From Parahaliea maris (GTDB lineage Bacteria > Pseudomonadota > Gammaproteobacteria > Pseudomonadales > Halieaceae), in assembly GCF_008064665.1 (NCBI RefSeq), contig NZ_VRZA01000007.1:1-64000 (forward strand): a stretch of DNA of 64,000 bases. The letters run 5' to 3'. Of the stretch, positions 9,247 through 18,578 are shown piece by piece (position 1 is the stretch's first letter; each line of letters opens with the position of its first letter). A program made the position numbers and the translations under genes. The notes under the pieces are model-generated. The model made no database searches, was not told the origin of the DNA, and saw only the letters and a program-made list of their open reading frames with translations.

Positions 9247-9843
9247 TCAGGCGTGACCGGCCTGATTGGAGATCAGGTTCATATCGATGCCGAGCTGTGC
9301 CGCGGCGGCGCTGAGGCGCTGGTGATGCGGTGTACCGAAGATAATCTCGCTGCTGGCGGGCAGGGTCAGCCAGGCGTTATCCGCCAGTTCCTGCTCCAGT
9401 TGCCCGGCTGACCAGCCGGCGTAGCCGAGTGCGATCAGATACTCCCGGGGGCCACCGCCGGCGGCAATGGCGCGCAGGATATCCCGGGAAGTGGTGAGGG
9501 AGATACGCTCGGTGATCTTCAGGCTGGCTTCCCAGCGGCTGGCCGGGTCCCGGTGCAGGACGAAGCCGTGATCTATCTGGACCGGGCCGCCTGCCATGAC
9601 CGGCAGGTGGCTGAAATCATCTTCGGCTTCGATGTCGATATCCAGGTGTTCAAAAATTTCTGCCAGACTGAGATCCAGGGGCTGGTTGATGACAATGCCC
9701 ATGGCGCCGCTTTCACCGTGCTCGCAAACGTAGGTAATGCTGTGGGAAAAAATACCCTCCGAGAGCGAGGGCATGGCCAACAGGAAGTGGTCGCGGAGAC
9801 TATCGCCGCTACGGGAAGTGTTGGCGCTTACGTGAGCGGGCAT
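9247..9843 (-). CDS. yqgE: YqgE/AlgH family protein
   Basis: 198 residues with the ATG at 9843 (E. coli YqgE 187). A TTG at 9867 could add eight residues but is less likely. Family motifs visible are FSHSITYVCEH, GAMGIVINQP, GGPVQ and GYAGWSAGQLE. The function of the family is unproven; in Pseudomonas it was named AlgH from an effect on alginate. The gene is almost always next to ruvX, as here. Confidence 0.92.
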   Translation of the reverse strand: MPAHVSANTSRSGDSLRDHFLLAMPSLSEGIFSHSITYVCEHGESGAMGIVINQPLDLSLAEIFEHLDIDIEAEDDFSHLPVMAGGPVQIDHGFVLHRDPASRWEASLKITERISLTTSRDILRAIAAGGGPREYLIALGYAGWSAGQLEQELADNAWLTLPASSEIIFGTPHHQRLSAAAAQLGIDMNLISNQAGHA

Positions 9844-9879
9844 GTGTCCGGCGTGTCTTCCTTGCAAGAGAGGGGGCCT

Positions 9880-10749
9880 TTAGCCTGAGCTTAGCCGGTT
9901 TTCCTGGAATTGCCACGTGCGGATAATTTCCAGCTTGTCCGTTGTTGCGCGCAACTCCGGGGGGAAGGGCGCGTAGGGCGAGGCCATGCGCACGATCTTG
10001 ATCGCTGCCTCATCGAGCAGTGCGTAGCCGGAGGAGGAGAGTACCCGGATATCCTCCAGGTGGCCGCTGTGGTCGATCACCACCAGCAGCCGCAGGCTGC
10101 CGTAGATGCCGTAGCGTATCGAAGCCTCGGGGTAATACTGGTTGCCCACCGCTTCCACCCGCTGGCGCCAGTCGTGCAGGTAGGCGGCGTCGATGGATTC
10201 CCGGGTCGACAGGGAGGTGAGGCGCCGGACTCGCGGCATATTCGAGTAGTTGGCGGCCTGCTTGTCCCGGGTCGCTTCGAGATTGGCCAGTTCCCGGGTC
10301 AGTTCGTCCACTTCCGGGCTGATGCCGAGCATGGCGCTATCCATCTGTTCCTCCGCCGCCTGGGCCTCCGCCAGCCGGCGCTCCGCCTCGGCGATTGTAG
10401 CCAGTTGGCGTTCGTGCTGGTTGCGTTGTTCGCGCAGCTCACGGGGACTCAGGGCCTGCTGGGCGGGTTCGGGATTGAACAGCGTAGGGCTGGCCTGGGA
10501 GCTGATCTCGGCGCGTTCGCTCGTCTCGCCGCTGCCCAGTTGATTAACCTGGGCGACGTGGGTGGCGTCGTCTGGGGCCTGCTCGGCAGGGCGACGGGCC
10601 AGGGTGACGTCGATCTGGGGGCGGTAGTGCTCGTCGTCAGTGACGGCGTCGAAGGACACCCCCAGCAGCAGGGCCACATGCAATGCCAGCGCGACCCCCA
10701 GCGCCAGCTTCATCGGCTGGTCGATACCGTTGCTCGCGATCGCCTGCAT
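9880..10749 (-). CDS. TonB family protein (TonB3-like)
   Basis: 289-residue protein with one N-terminal membrane segment (about residues 14-32), a periplasmic linker with a charged, probably coiled-coil segment (about 105-150), and a C-terminal TonB domain (about 200-285) containing the YGSLRLLVVID and ALLDEAAIKIVR motifs. The proline-rich spacer of classical TonB is mostly replaced by the coiled coil. In P. aeruginosa the gene in this position, tonB3, is needed for twitching motility rather than iron uptake, which fits the pilT/pilU neighbourhood. It is encoded 9 bp after gshB. Confidence 0.85.
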   Translation of the reverse strand: MQAIASNGIDQPMKLALGVALALHVALLLGVSFDAVTDDEHYRPQIDVTLARRPAEQAPDDATHVAQVNQLGSGETSERAEISSQASPTLFNPEPAQQALSPRELREQRNQHERQLATIAEAERRLAEAQAAEEQMDSAMLGISPEVDELTRELANLEATRDKQAANYSNMPRVRRLTSLSTRESIDAAYLHDWRQRVEAVGNQYYPEASIRYGIYGSLRLLVVIDHSGHLEDIRVLSSSGYALLDEAAIKIVRMASPYAPFPPELRATTDKLEIIRTWQFQENRLSSG

Positions 10750-10758
10750 GCCCGGCGT

Positions 10759-11712
10759 CTATCCCCTGTTCAGTTGTCCCTCTATACAATCCATCAGGTC
10801 GCTGCCAATGTCCAGATCGCACTGGTCATTCAGCTCACGCAGGCAGGTGGGGCTGGTGACATTGATTTCGGTGAGGTAGTCGCCGATGACATCCAGGCCG
10901 ACGAACAGCAGGCCGCGTTCGCGCAGGCTGGGACCGACCTGCTCCGCAATCCAGCGGTCGCGATCTGAAAGGGGCTGGGCGCGCCCGGTGCCCCCGGCCG
11001 CGAGGTTGCCGCGGGTTTCGCCCTGGGAGGGAACCCGGGCCAGGCAGTAGTCGACGGGCTCGCCGTTGATCATCAGGATGCGCTTGTCGCCGTCGACGAT
11101 CTCCGGAATGTAGCGCTGGGCCATGATGGTGCGCTTGCCGAATTCGGTCAGGGTTTCGAGGATCACGTTCAGGTTGGGATCGTCCTGCTTCACCCGGAAG
11201 ATGGAGCTGCCCCCCATCCCGTCGAGGGGTTTGAAGATCACGTCCCCATGCCTGGCGTGAAAAGCCTTGAGGCGGGCGGCGTCCCCGCTCACCAGGACCG
11301 GCGGGCAGCACTGGGGGAAACGGGTGGCGAAGACCTTCTCATTACAGTCGCGCAGGCTGGCACAGCGGTTGACCACCAGGGTGCCCTGGCTCTCCGCCGC
11401 CTCGAGAACGTAGGTGTCGTAAATGAATTCATTATCAAAGGGCGGATCCTTGCGCATCAGGATCACATCCAGGTCCGCCAGGGGCCGGTCTTCGCTGTCT
11501 TCCAGCTGGTACCAGCCCTCGGGGTCGTGAAACACCGTGAGCGGCGCCATGCTGGCGCGGGGTTCACCCTGTTCCATGTACAGGTGCCGGGGCTCCATGT
11601 AGTACAGGTGCCAGTCGCGAGCCTGGGCTGCCCACAGCAGGCCCAGGGTAGTGTCTTTCTTGTACTGGATCCGGTCGATGGGATCCATGACAACGCCGAG
11701 TTTGATGGTCAT
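10759..11712 (-). CDS. gshB: GshB, glutathione synthase
   Basis: ATP-grasp ligase joining gamma-glutamylcysteine and glycine. The 317 residues match E. coli GshB (316). Visible landmarks are the N-terminal VVMDPI, the FKPLDGMGGSSIFR nucleotide-binding block, the GDKRILMINGEP motif, the glycine-rich loop around GNLAAGGTGRA and the EINVTSPTC metal-binding end. It lies upstream of tonB on the same transcript and after a 121-bp gap from the thioesterase gene. Confidence 0.96.
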   Translation of the reverse strand: MTIKLGVVMDPIDRIQYKKDTTLGLLWAAQARDWHLYYMEPRHLYMEQGEPRASMAPLTVFHDPEGWYQLEDSEDRPLADLDVILMRKDPPFDNEFIYDTYVLEAAESQGTLVVNRCASLRDCNEKVFATRFPQCCPPVLVSGDAARLKAFHARHGDVIFKPLDGMGGSSIFRVKQDDPNLNVILETLTEFGKRTIMAQRYIPEIVDGDKRILMINGEPVDYCLARVPSQGETRGNLAAGGTGRAQPLSDRDRWIAEQVGPSLRERGLLFVGLDVIGDYLTEINVTSPTCLRELNDQCDLDIGSDLMDCIEGQLNRG

Positions 11713-11833
11713 GGCAATGGTCCGTGGCTGTGGTACGTGACTGTCGTAAGTGAGTGTGTGGGGCGAAGACTGAGCGCTAAACTACGCAAACACCGCGGGG
11801 GCTGCAAGCGCATTGGAATGACGTCCTGAAGCC

Positions 11834-12295
11834 TCAGGCGTCACCCCAACTTGGAGGGACTCTCACGGCGACAAGTTCCGCCTCGGCGCAGATTTGTTCC
11901 CCCACCTTCAACTGGCAGGAGACCAGCGACTTGCGCTCCCCCGCTTCGGTGACGGTCGCTTCCAGCCGCAGCGGCCCCTGGATGGGCGCCGCGCTGACAT
12001 AGCGGATGTCCAGCCGCCCGGTCACGTAGAGAATGTTGTCACCACTGCCGATGGCGCGGCCTTCCCGCTGATAGGCTTCCGCGATCGCGGTACAGATACT
12101 GTGGCAGTCGATGACCGAGGCGATCAGGCCGCCGTAGACATAGTGGGGCGAACCGGCGCAGTGCCAGGGTTGTGGCTGGAAGTCACAGGTGGCGAGCTCG
12201 CCGTCCCAATCGCTCTGGATGTGATGGCCGTGGGGGTTGTCCGGACTGCAACCAAAGCAGTGATTGCCGTGCATCTGGTGCTGAATGATATTCAT
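11834..12295 (-). CDS. PaaI-type hotdog thioesterase
   Basis: 153-residue single hotdog-domain protein. The segment HYVYGGLIASVIDCHS (about residues 51-66) corresponds to the HGG-x6-D/E active-site helix of PaaI/YbgC-type acyl-CoA thioesterases, with the first His-Gly pair replaced by VYG. The N-terminus has CFGC, common in this subfamily. The substrate cannot be predicted. It lies 9 bp after rsmE and is probably co-transcribed. Confidence 0.75.
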   Translation of the reverse strand: MNIIQHQMHGNHCFGCSPDNPHGHHIQSDWDGELATCDFQPQPWHCAGSPHYVYGGLIASVIDCHSICTAIAEAYQREGRAIGSGDNILYVTGRLDIRYVSAAPIQGPLRLEATVTEAGERKSLVSCQLKVGEQICAEAELVAVRVPPSWGDA

Positions 12296-12304
12296 GGGAT
12301 TCCT

Positions 12305-13039
12305 CTACCGTTGGGCTGCCATGTCGCCCCACTGGGCCTGGAGGATAGCCAGTGCCGCCAGTGGTGCCGTTTCCGTGCGCAGGACACGCGGCCCGAGGGT
12401 CAGTGGCTCAAAACCTGCCGCTGCGCATGTCTCGATTTCCTGGTCGCTGAGGCCGCCCTCCGGGCCCACCGCCAGCGCCACACTGGCGGGTGCCTCGCGT
12501 CCGGTTGCCGGTGTGGCGCGGTGGTGCAGTACAAAGCGCCGTTCAGCGGAGCAGTCGCCCAGCCACTGTTCCAGTGCGATTGGGGCACCGAGCCGGGGCA
12601 GGCGATTGCGCCCGCACTGTTCACAGGCGCTCACAATCACCTGGCGCCAGTGCAGCAGTTTCTTTTCCAGCCGCTCGCCCTTCAGTTTCACCTCGCAGCG
12701 CTCGGTGAACAGGGGTACCACGGCACTGACGCCCAGCTCCGTCGCCTTCTGCAGGACCCAGTCCATGCGATCGCCCCGGGAGATGCCGATACCCAGTTCT
12801 ACCGCCAGTGGCGACTCAAGATCGTTCTCGCGCGGTGCGTCCAGCTGTAACTCCACCGCCCGCTTGTCGGCATGGGTGATGGTGGCCGGGTACTCCAGGC
12901 CGTCGCCGTTGAACAGTACCAGCGCATCGCCTTCGCCCATGCGTAGTACCCGCGCTACGTGATTGGCCGGGCCGCTCTCCAGCGCCAGTGCCAGACCTTC
13001 ACCCAGCGCCTGTTCAGTATGTATCCGCGGGATGCGCAT
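12305..13039 (-). CDS. rsmE: RsmE, 16S rRNA m3U1498 methyltransferase
   Basis: 244-residue SPOUT-class methyltransferase. It has an N-terminal PUA-like RNA-binding part (HVARVLRMGEGD) and a C-terminal trefoil-knot SAM site with AVGPEGGLSDQE and LGPRVLRTETA. It modifies U1498 in the decoding region of 16S rRNA. The length matches E. coli RsmE (243). It follows metF by 18 bp; placing a SAM-dependent enzyme in the SAM-cycle run is also seen in Pseudomonas. Confidence 0.95.
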   Translation of the reverse strand: MRIPRIHTEQALGEGLALALESGPANHVARVLRMGEGDALVLFNGDGLEYPATITHADKRAVELQLDAPRENDLESPLAVELGIGISRGDRMDWVLQKATELGVSAVVPLFTERCEVKLKGERLEKKLLHWRQVIVSACEQCGRNRLPRLGAPIALEQWLGDCSAERRFVLHHRATPATGREAPASVALAVGPEGGLSDQEIETCAAAGFEPLTLGPRVLRTETAPLAALAILQAQWGDMAAQR

Positions 13040-13057
13040 GGCGGCCCCTGCCCGTGT

Positions 13058-13897
13058 TTACAGTCCCAGATTAGCGTGGATTGTACGCGTTGGCTCGACC
13101 TGGTTCATGGTGTAGAAGTGAATGCCGGGCGCCCCCGACTCCAGCAGGGTCTGGCACAACTGGGTCACCACTTCGATGCCGAACTTGCGCACGCTGTCGG
13201 TATCCTTGCCGTAGCCCTCGACCCGCTGGCAGATCCAGCGCGGAATCTCAGCGCCGCAGTTGCGGGAGAAGCGCGCCAGGTTGGCGAAGTTGGTGATCGG
13301 CATGATCCCGGCGTAGATCGGCTTGTCGATCCCGGCGGCCGCACACTGGTCGAGGAAGTAGAAGTAGGACTCGACGTTGTAGAAGTACTGGGTAATCGCG
13401 CTGTTGGCACCGGCGTCCAGTTTCTGCTTCAGGAAGTGGATGTCGCTGTCGTAACTTTCGGACTCGGGATGGATTTCCGGGTACGCCGCCACCTCGATCT
13501 GGAAGTGATCGCCGGTGCGCTTGCGCACGAATTCCACGAGTTCGTTGGCGTACACGAGCTGGGTGCTGGCTCCCATACCGGAGGGCATGTCGCCGCGCAG
13601 GGCCACCAGGCGGTTGATGCCGCGCTCGACATAGGTATCGAGCAACTCGCCGACGGCGTTCTCGTCGTCGCCGCCAAAGGACAGGTGGGGCGCGACGTCG
13701 ATGCCGGCCGCGCGGATGCTGCTGACCACGCCGCGAGTACTGTCGCGGGTGGTACCGCCGGCACCGTAGGTGACGGAGAAGAACTCGGGGTTGAGGGCCT
13801 GCAGGGCAGGGGTGGTCTCTTCGAGCAGCTTGCTTTTACCCTCGGCTGTTTTCGGGGGGAAGTACTCGAAACTGATTCTGGGTTTTTGTTTGGCCAT
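13058..13897 (-). CDS. metF: MetF, 5,10-methylenetetrahydrofolate reductase
   Basis: Flavoprotein supplying 5-methyl-THF for methionine synthesis. The 279 residues form a single TIM barrel like bacterial MetF. The N-terminal SFEYFPPKT contains the catalytic Glu, followed by VTYGAGGTTR, LRGD and ITQYFY. The gene lies downstream of ahcY across a 426-bp repeat-filled gap, in the same direction as sahR-metK-ahcY, so the four genes cover methyl supply, SAM synthesis and SAH removal. Confidence 0.96.
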   Translation of the reverse strand: MAKQKPRISFEYFPPKTAEGKSKLLEETTPALQALNPEFFSVTYGAGGTTRDSTRGVVSSIRAAGIDVAPHLSFGGDDENAVGELLDTYVERGINRLVALRGDMPSGMGASTQLVYANELVEFVRKRTGDHFQIEVAAYPEIHPESESYDSDIHFLKQKLDAGANSAITQYFYNVESYFYFLDQCAAAGIDKPIYAGIMPITNFANLARFSRNCGAEIPRWICQRVEGYGKDTDSVRKFGIEVVTQLCQTLLESGAPGIHFYTMNQVEPTRTIHANLGL

Positions 13898-13952
13898 GAT
13901 TTTGACTCTAATGTTTTTTCTGCTGGCTGTATCGTGCTTCGTCAGGTAGTTC

Positions 13953-14068
13953 GGAGTCCGGCGGCCGCGAGGCCCTACACGGACACGCTGTGAATACGTC
14001 CATGTACGCTTCTATTCGGCATCCATGCCTCATAGAGTCCGCTCCGGGCCTCCCGACCCCCGGACTCC
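13953..14068 (+). repeat. structured repeat, copy A
   Basis: Complementary arms at 13953-13975 and 14046-14068 (20 of 23 pairs) enclose a 70-nt core. Inside, GGAC near 13981 can pair with GTCC near 14037. GTGAATACGTCCATG matches the other copies, and GGCAT-CC-ATGCC at about 14018-14029 forms a small hairpin. This copy faces copy B in inverted orientation, within the metF-ahcY gap (13898-14323), which has no gene. Confidence 0.8.
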
Positions 14069-14167
14069 TTCGAGCTAGCTTCAGAGTCTGCCCCTTTTCT
14101 GACCCCCGAATCGTAGACGTTCGAAGATGCGGGAGACTCCCCGGAACTGCCGAAGCAGGAGTGTGAT

Positions 14168-14261
14168 CGCGGGGAAGCCCGAAGGGACTGTGTGAGGCAT
14201 GGATGCCGAGCACAAGCCCCCATGGACGGGTTCACGGCGTGTCCCGGAGGGCTTCACCGCG
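14168..14261 (-). repeat. structured repeat, copy B
   Basis: Same element as copy A on the opposite strand. Outer arms at 14168-14180 and 14249-14261 pair at 12 of 13 positions and share no sequence with the arms of A. The 68-nt core has GGGAC/GTCCC as inner stem and the GGCAT/ATGCC hairpin. Immediately to the right, CCGGCACTACAGAG resembles the flank of copy D (CCGGCACTACGGAG), so the B and D forms may include that flank. Confidence 0.8.
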
Positions 14262-14278
14262 GGCGCGCTCCGGCACTA

Positions 14279-14305
14279 CAGAGTGCCAAATACCCCGGCA
14301 CTCTG
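14279..14305 (-). terminator. hairpin downstream of ahcY
   Basis: CAGAGTGCC and GGCACTCTG form a perfect 9-bp stem with a 9-nt loop, 18 bases past the ahcY stop codon. No T-run follows on the minus strand, so it may act as a 3'-end stabiliser or a factor-dependent stop rather than an intrinsic terminator. Confidence 0.4.
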
Positions 14306-14323
14306 AGCACACAAAAGGCGCGA

Positions 14324-15715
<1,392 letters not shown>

Positions 15716-15805
15716 GGTTTGGTCCTCATCGGGCTTTCTCTTGCCCGTGTTGCAATGTGTGTTGGTTGTTCTGTACGTAATTCTTTGGGGCTTCGGTTCT
15801 GGTTC

Positions 15806-15918
15806 GGGCTTCGCTACCGGGAGGCCCTTCCCGGACACGCTGTGAATACGTCCATGTACGCTTCTATTCGGCGTCCTGCCTCATAGAGTCCGTCCAGGGC
15901 CTCCCGGTAGCGAAGCCC
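15806..15918 (+). repeat. structured repeat, copy C
   Basis: Perfect 22-bp complementary arms (15806-15827 and 15897-15918) surround a 69-nt core nearly identical to copy A for about 40 bases from GGACACGC onward. The GGCAT hairpin is altered (GGC-GTCCT-GCC). The arm sequence is unrelated to that of copies B and D, and shares only the GAGGCCC/GGGCCTC inner end with A. It lies upstream of ahcY in the ahcY-metK gap (15716-16173), which contains no gene. Confidence 0.85.
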
Positions 15919-16009
15919 TGCTCTGTGGCTTCGGCTTTGAGCTCTGACGACCGCCGGTGGTCAGTGCTCCAGGCTTTTCGTTTCAGCGCCTGAACAGGGT
16001 CGCAGTCTT

Positions 16010-16097
16010 CGGGAGGGGTGGAGAGACCGTCAGCGGCATGGATGCCGCTGTCGAGCCCCCATGGACGGGTTCACGGCGAGTCTCGGAACCCCTCCCG
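16010..16097 (-). repeat. structured repeat, copy D
   Basis: Inverted partner of copy C. Perfect 10-bp arms are at 16010-16019 and 16088-16097. The 68-nt core keeps the CGTCCATG and GTGAA blocks (seen as their complement), but the inner stem is GAGAC/GTCTC instead of GGGAC/GTCCC. The small hairpin is lengthened on both sides (GCGGCAT/ATGCCGC). Both changes preserve pairing. Confidence 0.8.
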
Positions 16098-16173
16098 GAG
16101 AGTGTGGCCCGGCACTACGGAGCCGCTTTTGGTTGTCGTGCGGACTCCGAATGGTCCACCGGCCTCCGTCGTA

Positions 16174-17328
16174 TCAAAGTGCCGCCTTCAGCGCCTCAGC
16201 CTTGTCCGTCTTCTCCCAGGTAAACTCTGGCAGCTCCCGCCCGAAGTGCCCGTAAGCCGCCGTCGGCCGGTAGATCGGACGCTTCAGGTCCAGCATCTCG
16301 ATCAGGCCTTTCGGGCGCAGGTCGAAGTGTTCGCGTACCAGGTCCGCGATCACATCGTCAGAGACCTTGCCCGTTCCGAACGTGTTGATGGAGATCGAAG
16401 TCGGCTCCGCTACGCCGATCGCGTAGGACACCTGGATCTCACAGCGGTCGGCGAGGCCGGCCGCCACAATATTCTTGGCCACATAGCGCCCCGCATAAGC
16501 CGCCGAGCGGTCCACCTTGGACGGGTCCTTGCCGGAGAACGCGCCGCCGCCGTGGCGGGCCATGCCGCCGTAGGTGTCGACGATGATCTTGCGGCCGGTG
16601 AGGCCACAGTCACCAACCGGGCCGCCAATCACGAAATTGCCGGTGGGGTTGATGTGGTAGCGGGTGTCGGCGTGCAGCCATTCCGCGGGCAGGGTTTCCT
16701 TGATGATCAGGTCCATCACCGCTTCATGAATGTCAGACTGGCTGATCTCTTCATCGTGCTGGGTGGACAGGACTACCGCGTCGATAGCCACCGGCTTGCC
16801 GTTGTCGTAGCGCAGGGTCACCTGGCTCTTGGCGTCGGGGCGCAGCCAGGGCAGGACCTTGTCCTTGCGCAACTGGGCCTGCTTTTCCACCAGGCGGTGG
16901 GAGTAGTAGATCGGTGCCGGCATCAGCACCTCGGTCTCGTTGGTGGCGTAGCCGAACATCAGGCCCTGGTCGCCGGCGCCCTGTTCCTTGGCCTCGCCCT
17001 CGTCCACGCCCTGGGCGATGTCGGGAGACTGTTTGCCAATGGCGTTCAGCACGGCGCAGGAGGCGCCGTCGAAGCCGACTTTGGAGGAGTTGTAGCCGAT
17101 ATCCAGCACCACTTCGCGGACCACGTCTTCCAGGTCGACGTAGGTGTCGGTGGTGACTTCGCCGGCCACCACGACCATGCCGGTTTTCACCAGGGTCTCC
17201 ACGGCCACGCGGGCGTTGACGTCGTCTTTCAGGATCGCGTCCAGGATGGCGTCGGAAATCTGGTCAGCCATTTTGTCCGGGTGGCCTTCGGAAACGGATT
17301 CCGAAGTGAAGATTGCGTATTCGCTCAT
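16174..17328 (-). CDS. metK: MetK, S-adenosylmethionine synthetase
   Basis: Makes SAM from methionine and ATP. The 384 residues include GHPDK at 15-19, GAGDQG at 117-122 and [20 protein letters not shown], the signatures of the bacterial enzyme; the length equals E. coli MetK. Its start lies 21 bp after the stop of the SahR-type regulator gene, so the two form one transcription unit controlled by the palindrome at 18368-18391. Confidence 0.97.
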   Translation of the reverse strand: MSEYAIFTSESVSEGHPDKMADQISDAILDAILKDDVNARVAVETLVKTGMVVVAGEVTTDTYVDLEDVVREVVLDIGYNSSKVGFDGASCAVLNAIGKQSPDIAQGVDEGEAKEQGAGDQGLMFGYATNETEVLMPAPIYYSHRLVEKQAQLRKDKVLPWLRPDAKSQVTLRYDNGKPVAIDAVVLSTQHDEEISQSDIHEAVMDLIIKETLPAEWLHADTRYHINPTGNFVIGGPVGDCGLTGRKIIVDTYGGMARHGGGAFSGKDPSKVDRSAAYAGRYVAKNIVAAGLADRCEIQVSYAIGVAEPTSISINTFGTGKVSDDVIADLVREHFDLRPKGLIEMLDLKRPIYRPTAAYGHFGRELPEFTWEKTDKAEALKAAL

Positions 17329-17349
17329 GATGTAGTCCTTGGAGTTAAA

Positions 17350-18339
17350 TCAGTGGCGGCCAAACAGGCGCACCTGTATCTGGAATCCGTTGCGTTGCGC
17401 CAGGAACACGCTGGCGATGTCGTCGAGACCCGCGCTGCGGGCCCAGGCGGTAAGGTCGGCCGGTTCGAAGCCCAGCCACAGGTCACCGCAGTTTTCCCGC
17501 GCCCAGCCCTGGTCGTGCTGGCACAGGTCGGTGAGCAGCAGTACACCGCCGGGCGCCAGGTAGCGGGCCACGTCCTGCAGGATCTGGCGGGGCTCGGGGG
17601 TGTGGTGTAGCACCATGTTGATGACGATGCAGTCCGCCTGCAGTCCGTCCAGTTCACTACTGCCGGTGTCGCCGTGAATGAAGCGGATGTTGTCGAGGTC
17701 GGCTTTGGCGGCGGTGGTCTGCGCCCGCTCCAGCATGGCGGCGGCATTGTCCAGGGCGATGACGCGCTGGAAGCGCGGCGCCAGTTCGCGCAGGAAGGCG
17801 CCGTCCCCGGGGCCCACCTCGAGCGCGCTGTCAAAGCGCTGCAGGGGGGCGTCGCGCAGGACCTGGGCCACGGTGTCGGCGTACTGCTCGTAGCTGGCGA
17901 TCAGGTCCTGTTGTTCCCGGAATTTGTGGGCGTTGTGGTGGAAGAAGGTGCGGGAGTTCTCTTCCCGCTGGCGCTGCAGGGCGCTGAGATTGTCGCGCAG
18001 GGCCTCGGGCAGCTCCACCTGGTCCACGGTGCGAAAGATCTGTTGCTGCAGCGCTTCCAGTTCGGGGCGCTGACCCAGTTCGCTGCGGCGGTAAAAAATG
18101 GAGTTGCCCTCCCGGCGGGTCGCCACCAGGCCGGCGCCAGCCAGCACCTTCAGGTGGTGGGACAGTGCGGGCTGGCGCATGTCGAACAGGTTGCACAGCT
18201 CGGAGACGCCGAAGGAGTCCCTGCTCAGCACCCGCAAAACCTGCAGGCGCAGGGGATCGGCGCTCGCCTTGCAAAGGGTGGCGAGGGCGTCGATCTGCTG
18301 CTCGGCGGCAGCCTGCTCGGGAGTATCCACAGCTAACAT
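17350..18339 (-). CDS. sahR: SahR-like ArsR-family regulator with methyltransferase domain
   Basis: 329 residues in two domains. Residues about 15-90 form an ArsR winged helix with recognition helix RQPALSHHLKVL at 55-66. Residues about 165-325 form a class I methyltransferase-like domain with GPGDG at 176-180, which probably serves as a ligand-binding sensor. This architecture is that of SahR, a repressor of SAM-cycle genes in proteobacteria that responds to S-adenosylhomocysteine. The gene heads metK, ahcY and metF, and a perfect 24-bp palindrome sits 28 bp before its start, suggesting autoregulation. No metal-binding cysteines of true ArsR are seen. The name rests on architecture and context. 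Confidence 0.82.
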   Translation of the reverse strand: MLAVDTPEQAAAEQQIDALATLCKASADPLRLQVLRVLSRDSFGVSELCNLFDMRQPALSHHLKVLAGAGLVATRREGNSIFYRRSELGQRPELEALQQQIFRTVDQVELPEALRDNLSALQRQREENSRTFFHHNAHKFREQQDLIASYEQYADTVAQVLRDAPLQRFDSALEVGPGDGAFLRELAPRFQRVIALDNAAAMLERAQTTAAKADLDNIRFIHGDTGSSELDGLQADCIVINMVLHHTPEPRQILQDVARYLAPGGVLLLTDLCQHDQGWARENCGDLWLGFEPADLTAWARSAGLDDIASVFLAQRNGFQIQVRLFGRH

Positions 18340-18367
18340 GGGCCGGGAGTCTAGCAGGGACCCGCAC

Positions 18368-18391
18368 CTATATCAAAATATTTTGATATAG
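18368..18391. promoter_or_regulatory. candidate SahR operator, perfect 24-bp palindrome
   Basis: The sequence is CTATATCAAAAT followed by its exact reverse complement. It is AT-rich in a GC-rich region, centred about 40 bp upstream of the sahR start. Family-level knowledge says ArsR-type regulators bind such inverted repeats and repress. It probably controls sahR-metK and perhaps the genes downstream; an effect on the divergent tkt gene, 188 bp away, is possible but less likely. Confidence 0.75.
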
Positions 18392-18404
18392 AATTGTGGT
18401 TTAT

Positions 18405-18451
18405 GGGGTCAGAGCCCTTTTTCTGTTGAAAAGAAAAAGGGCTCTGACCCC
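18405..18451. repeat. REP-like palindrome with GGGGTCAGAGCCC arms
   Basis: Perfect 20-nt arms (18405-18424 and 18432-18451) with a 7-nt loop. The arm begins GGGGTCAGAGCCC and ends in a T-rich half. From memory, this type of palindrome is dispersed in various proteobacterial genomes, sometimes near REP-associated transposases; no such gene is in this window. It lies in the sahR-tkt divergent spacer and could also act as a bidirectional terminator. Confidence 0.7.
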
Positions 18452-18578
18452 GTTGGCAACGCTCCCGCGCAAATTTTGCCCAAATATTGCCCATTTATTT
18501 GCCGTTGCCCCCCGCTTACGCGAAAATACCGCCCCGTTTTTACTCGGCCCCCGCCTACCTACCTTTCTGGAGAATTGA

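Noticed and set aside
15716-16173. SAH riboswitch upstream of ahcY
   Set aside because: I looked for the conserved GAGGAGCGCTGC and AACGGCGCTC blocks on the minus strand and found neither; the gap is explained by the structured repeats.
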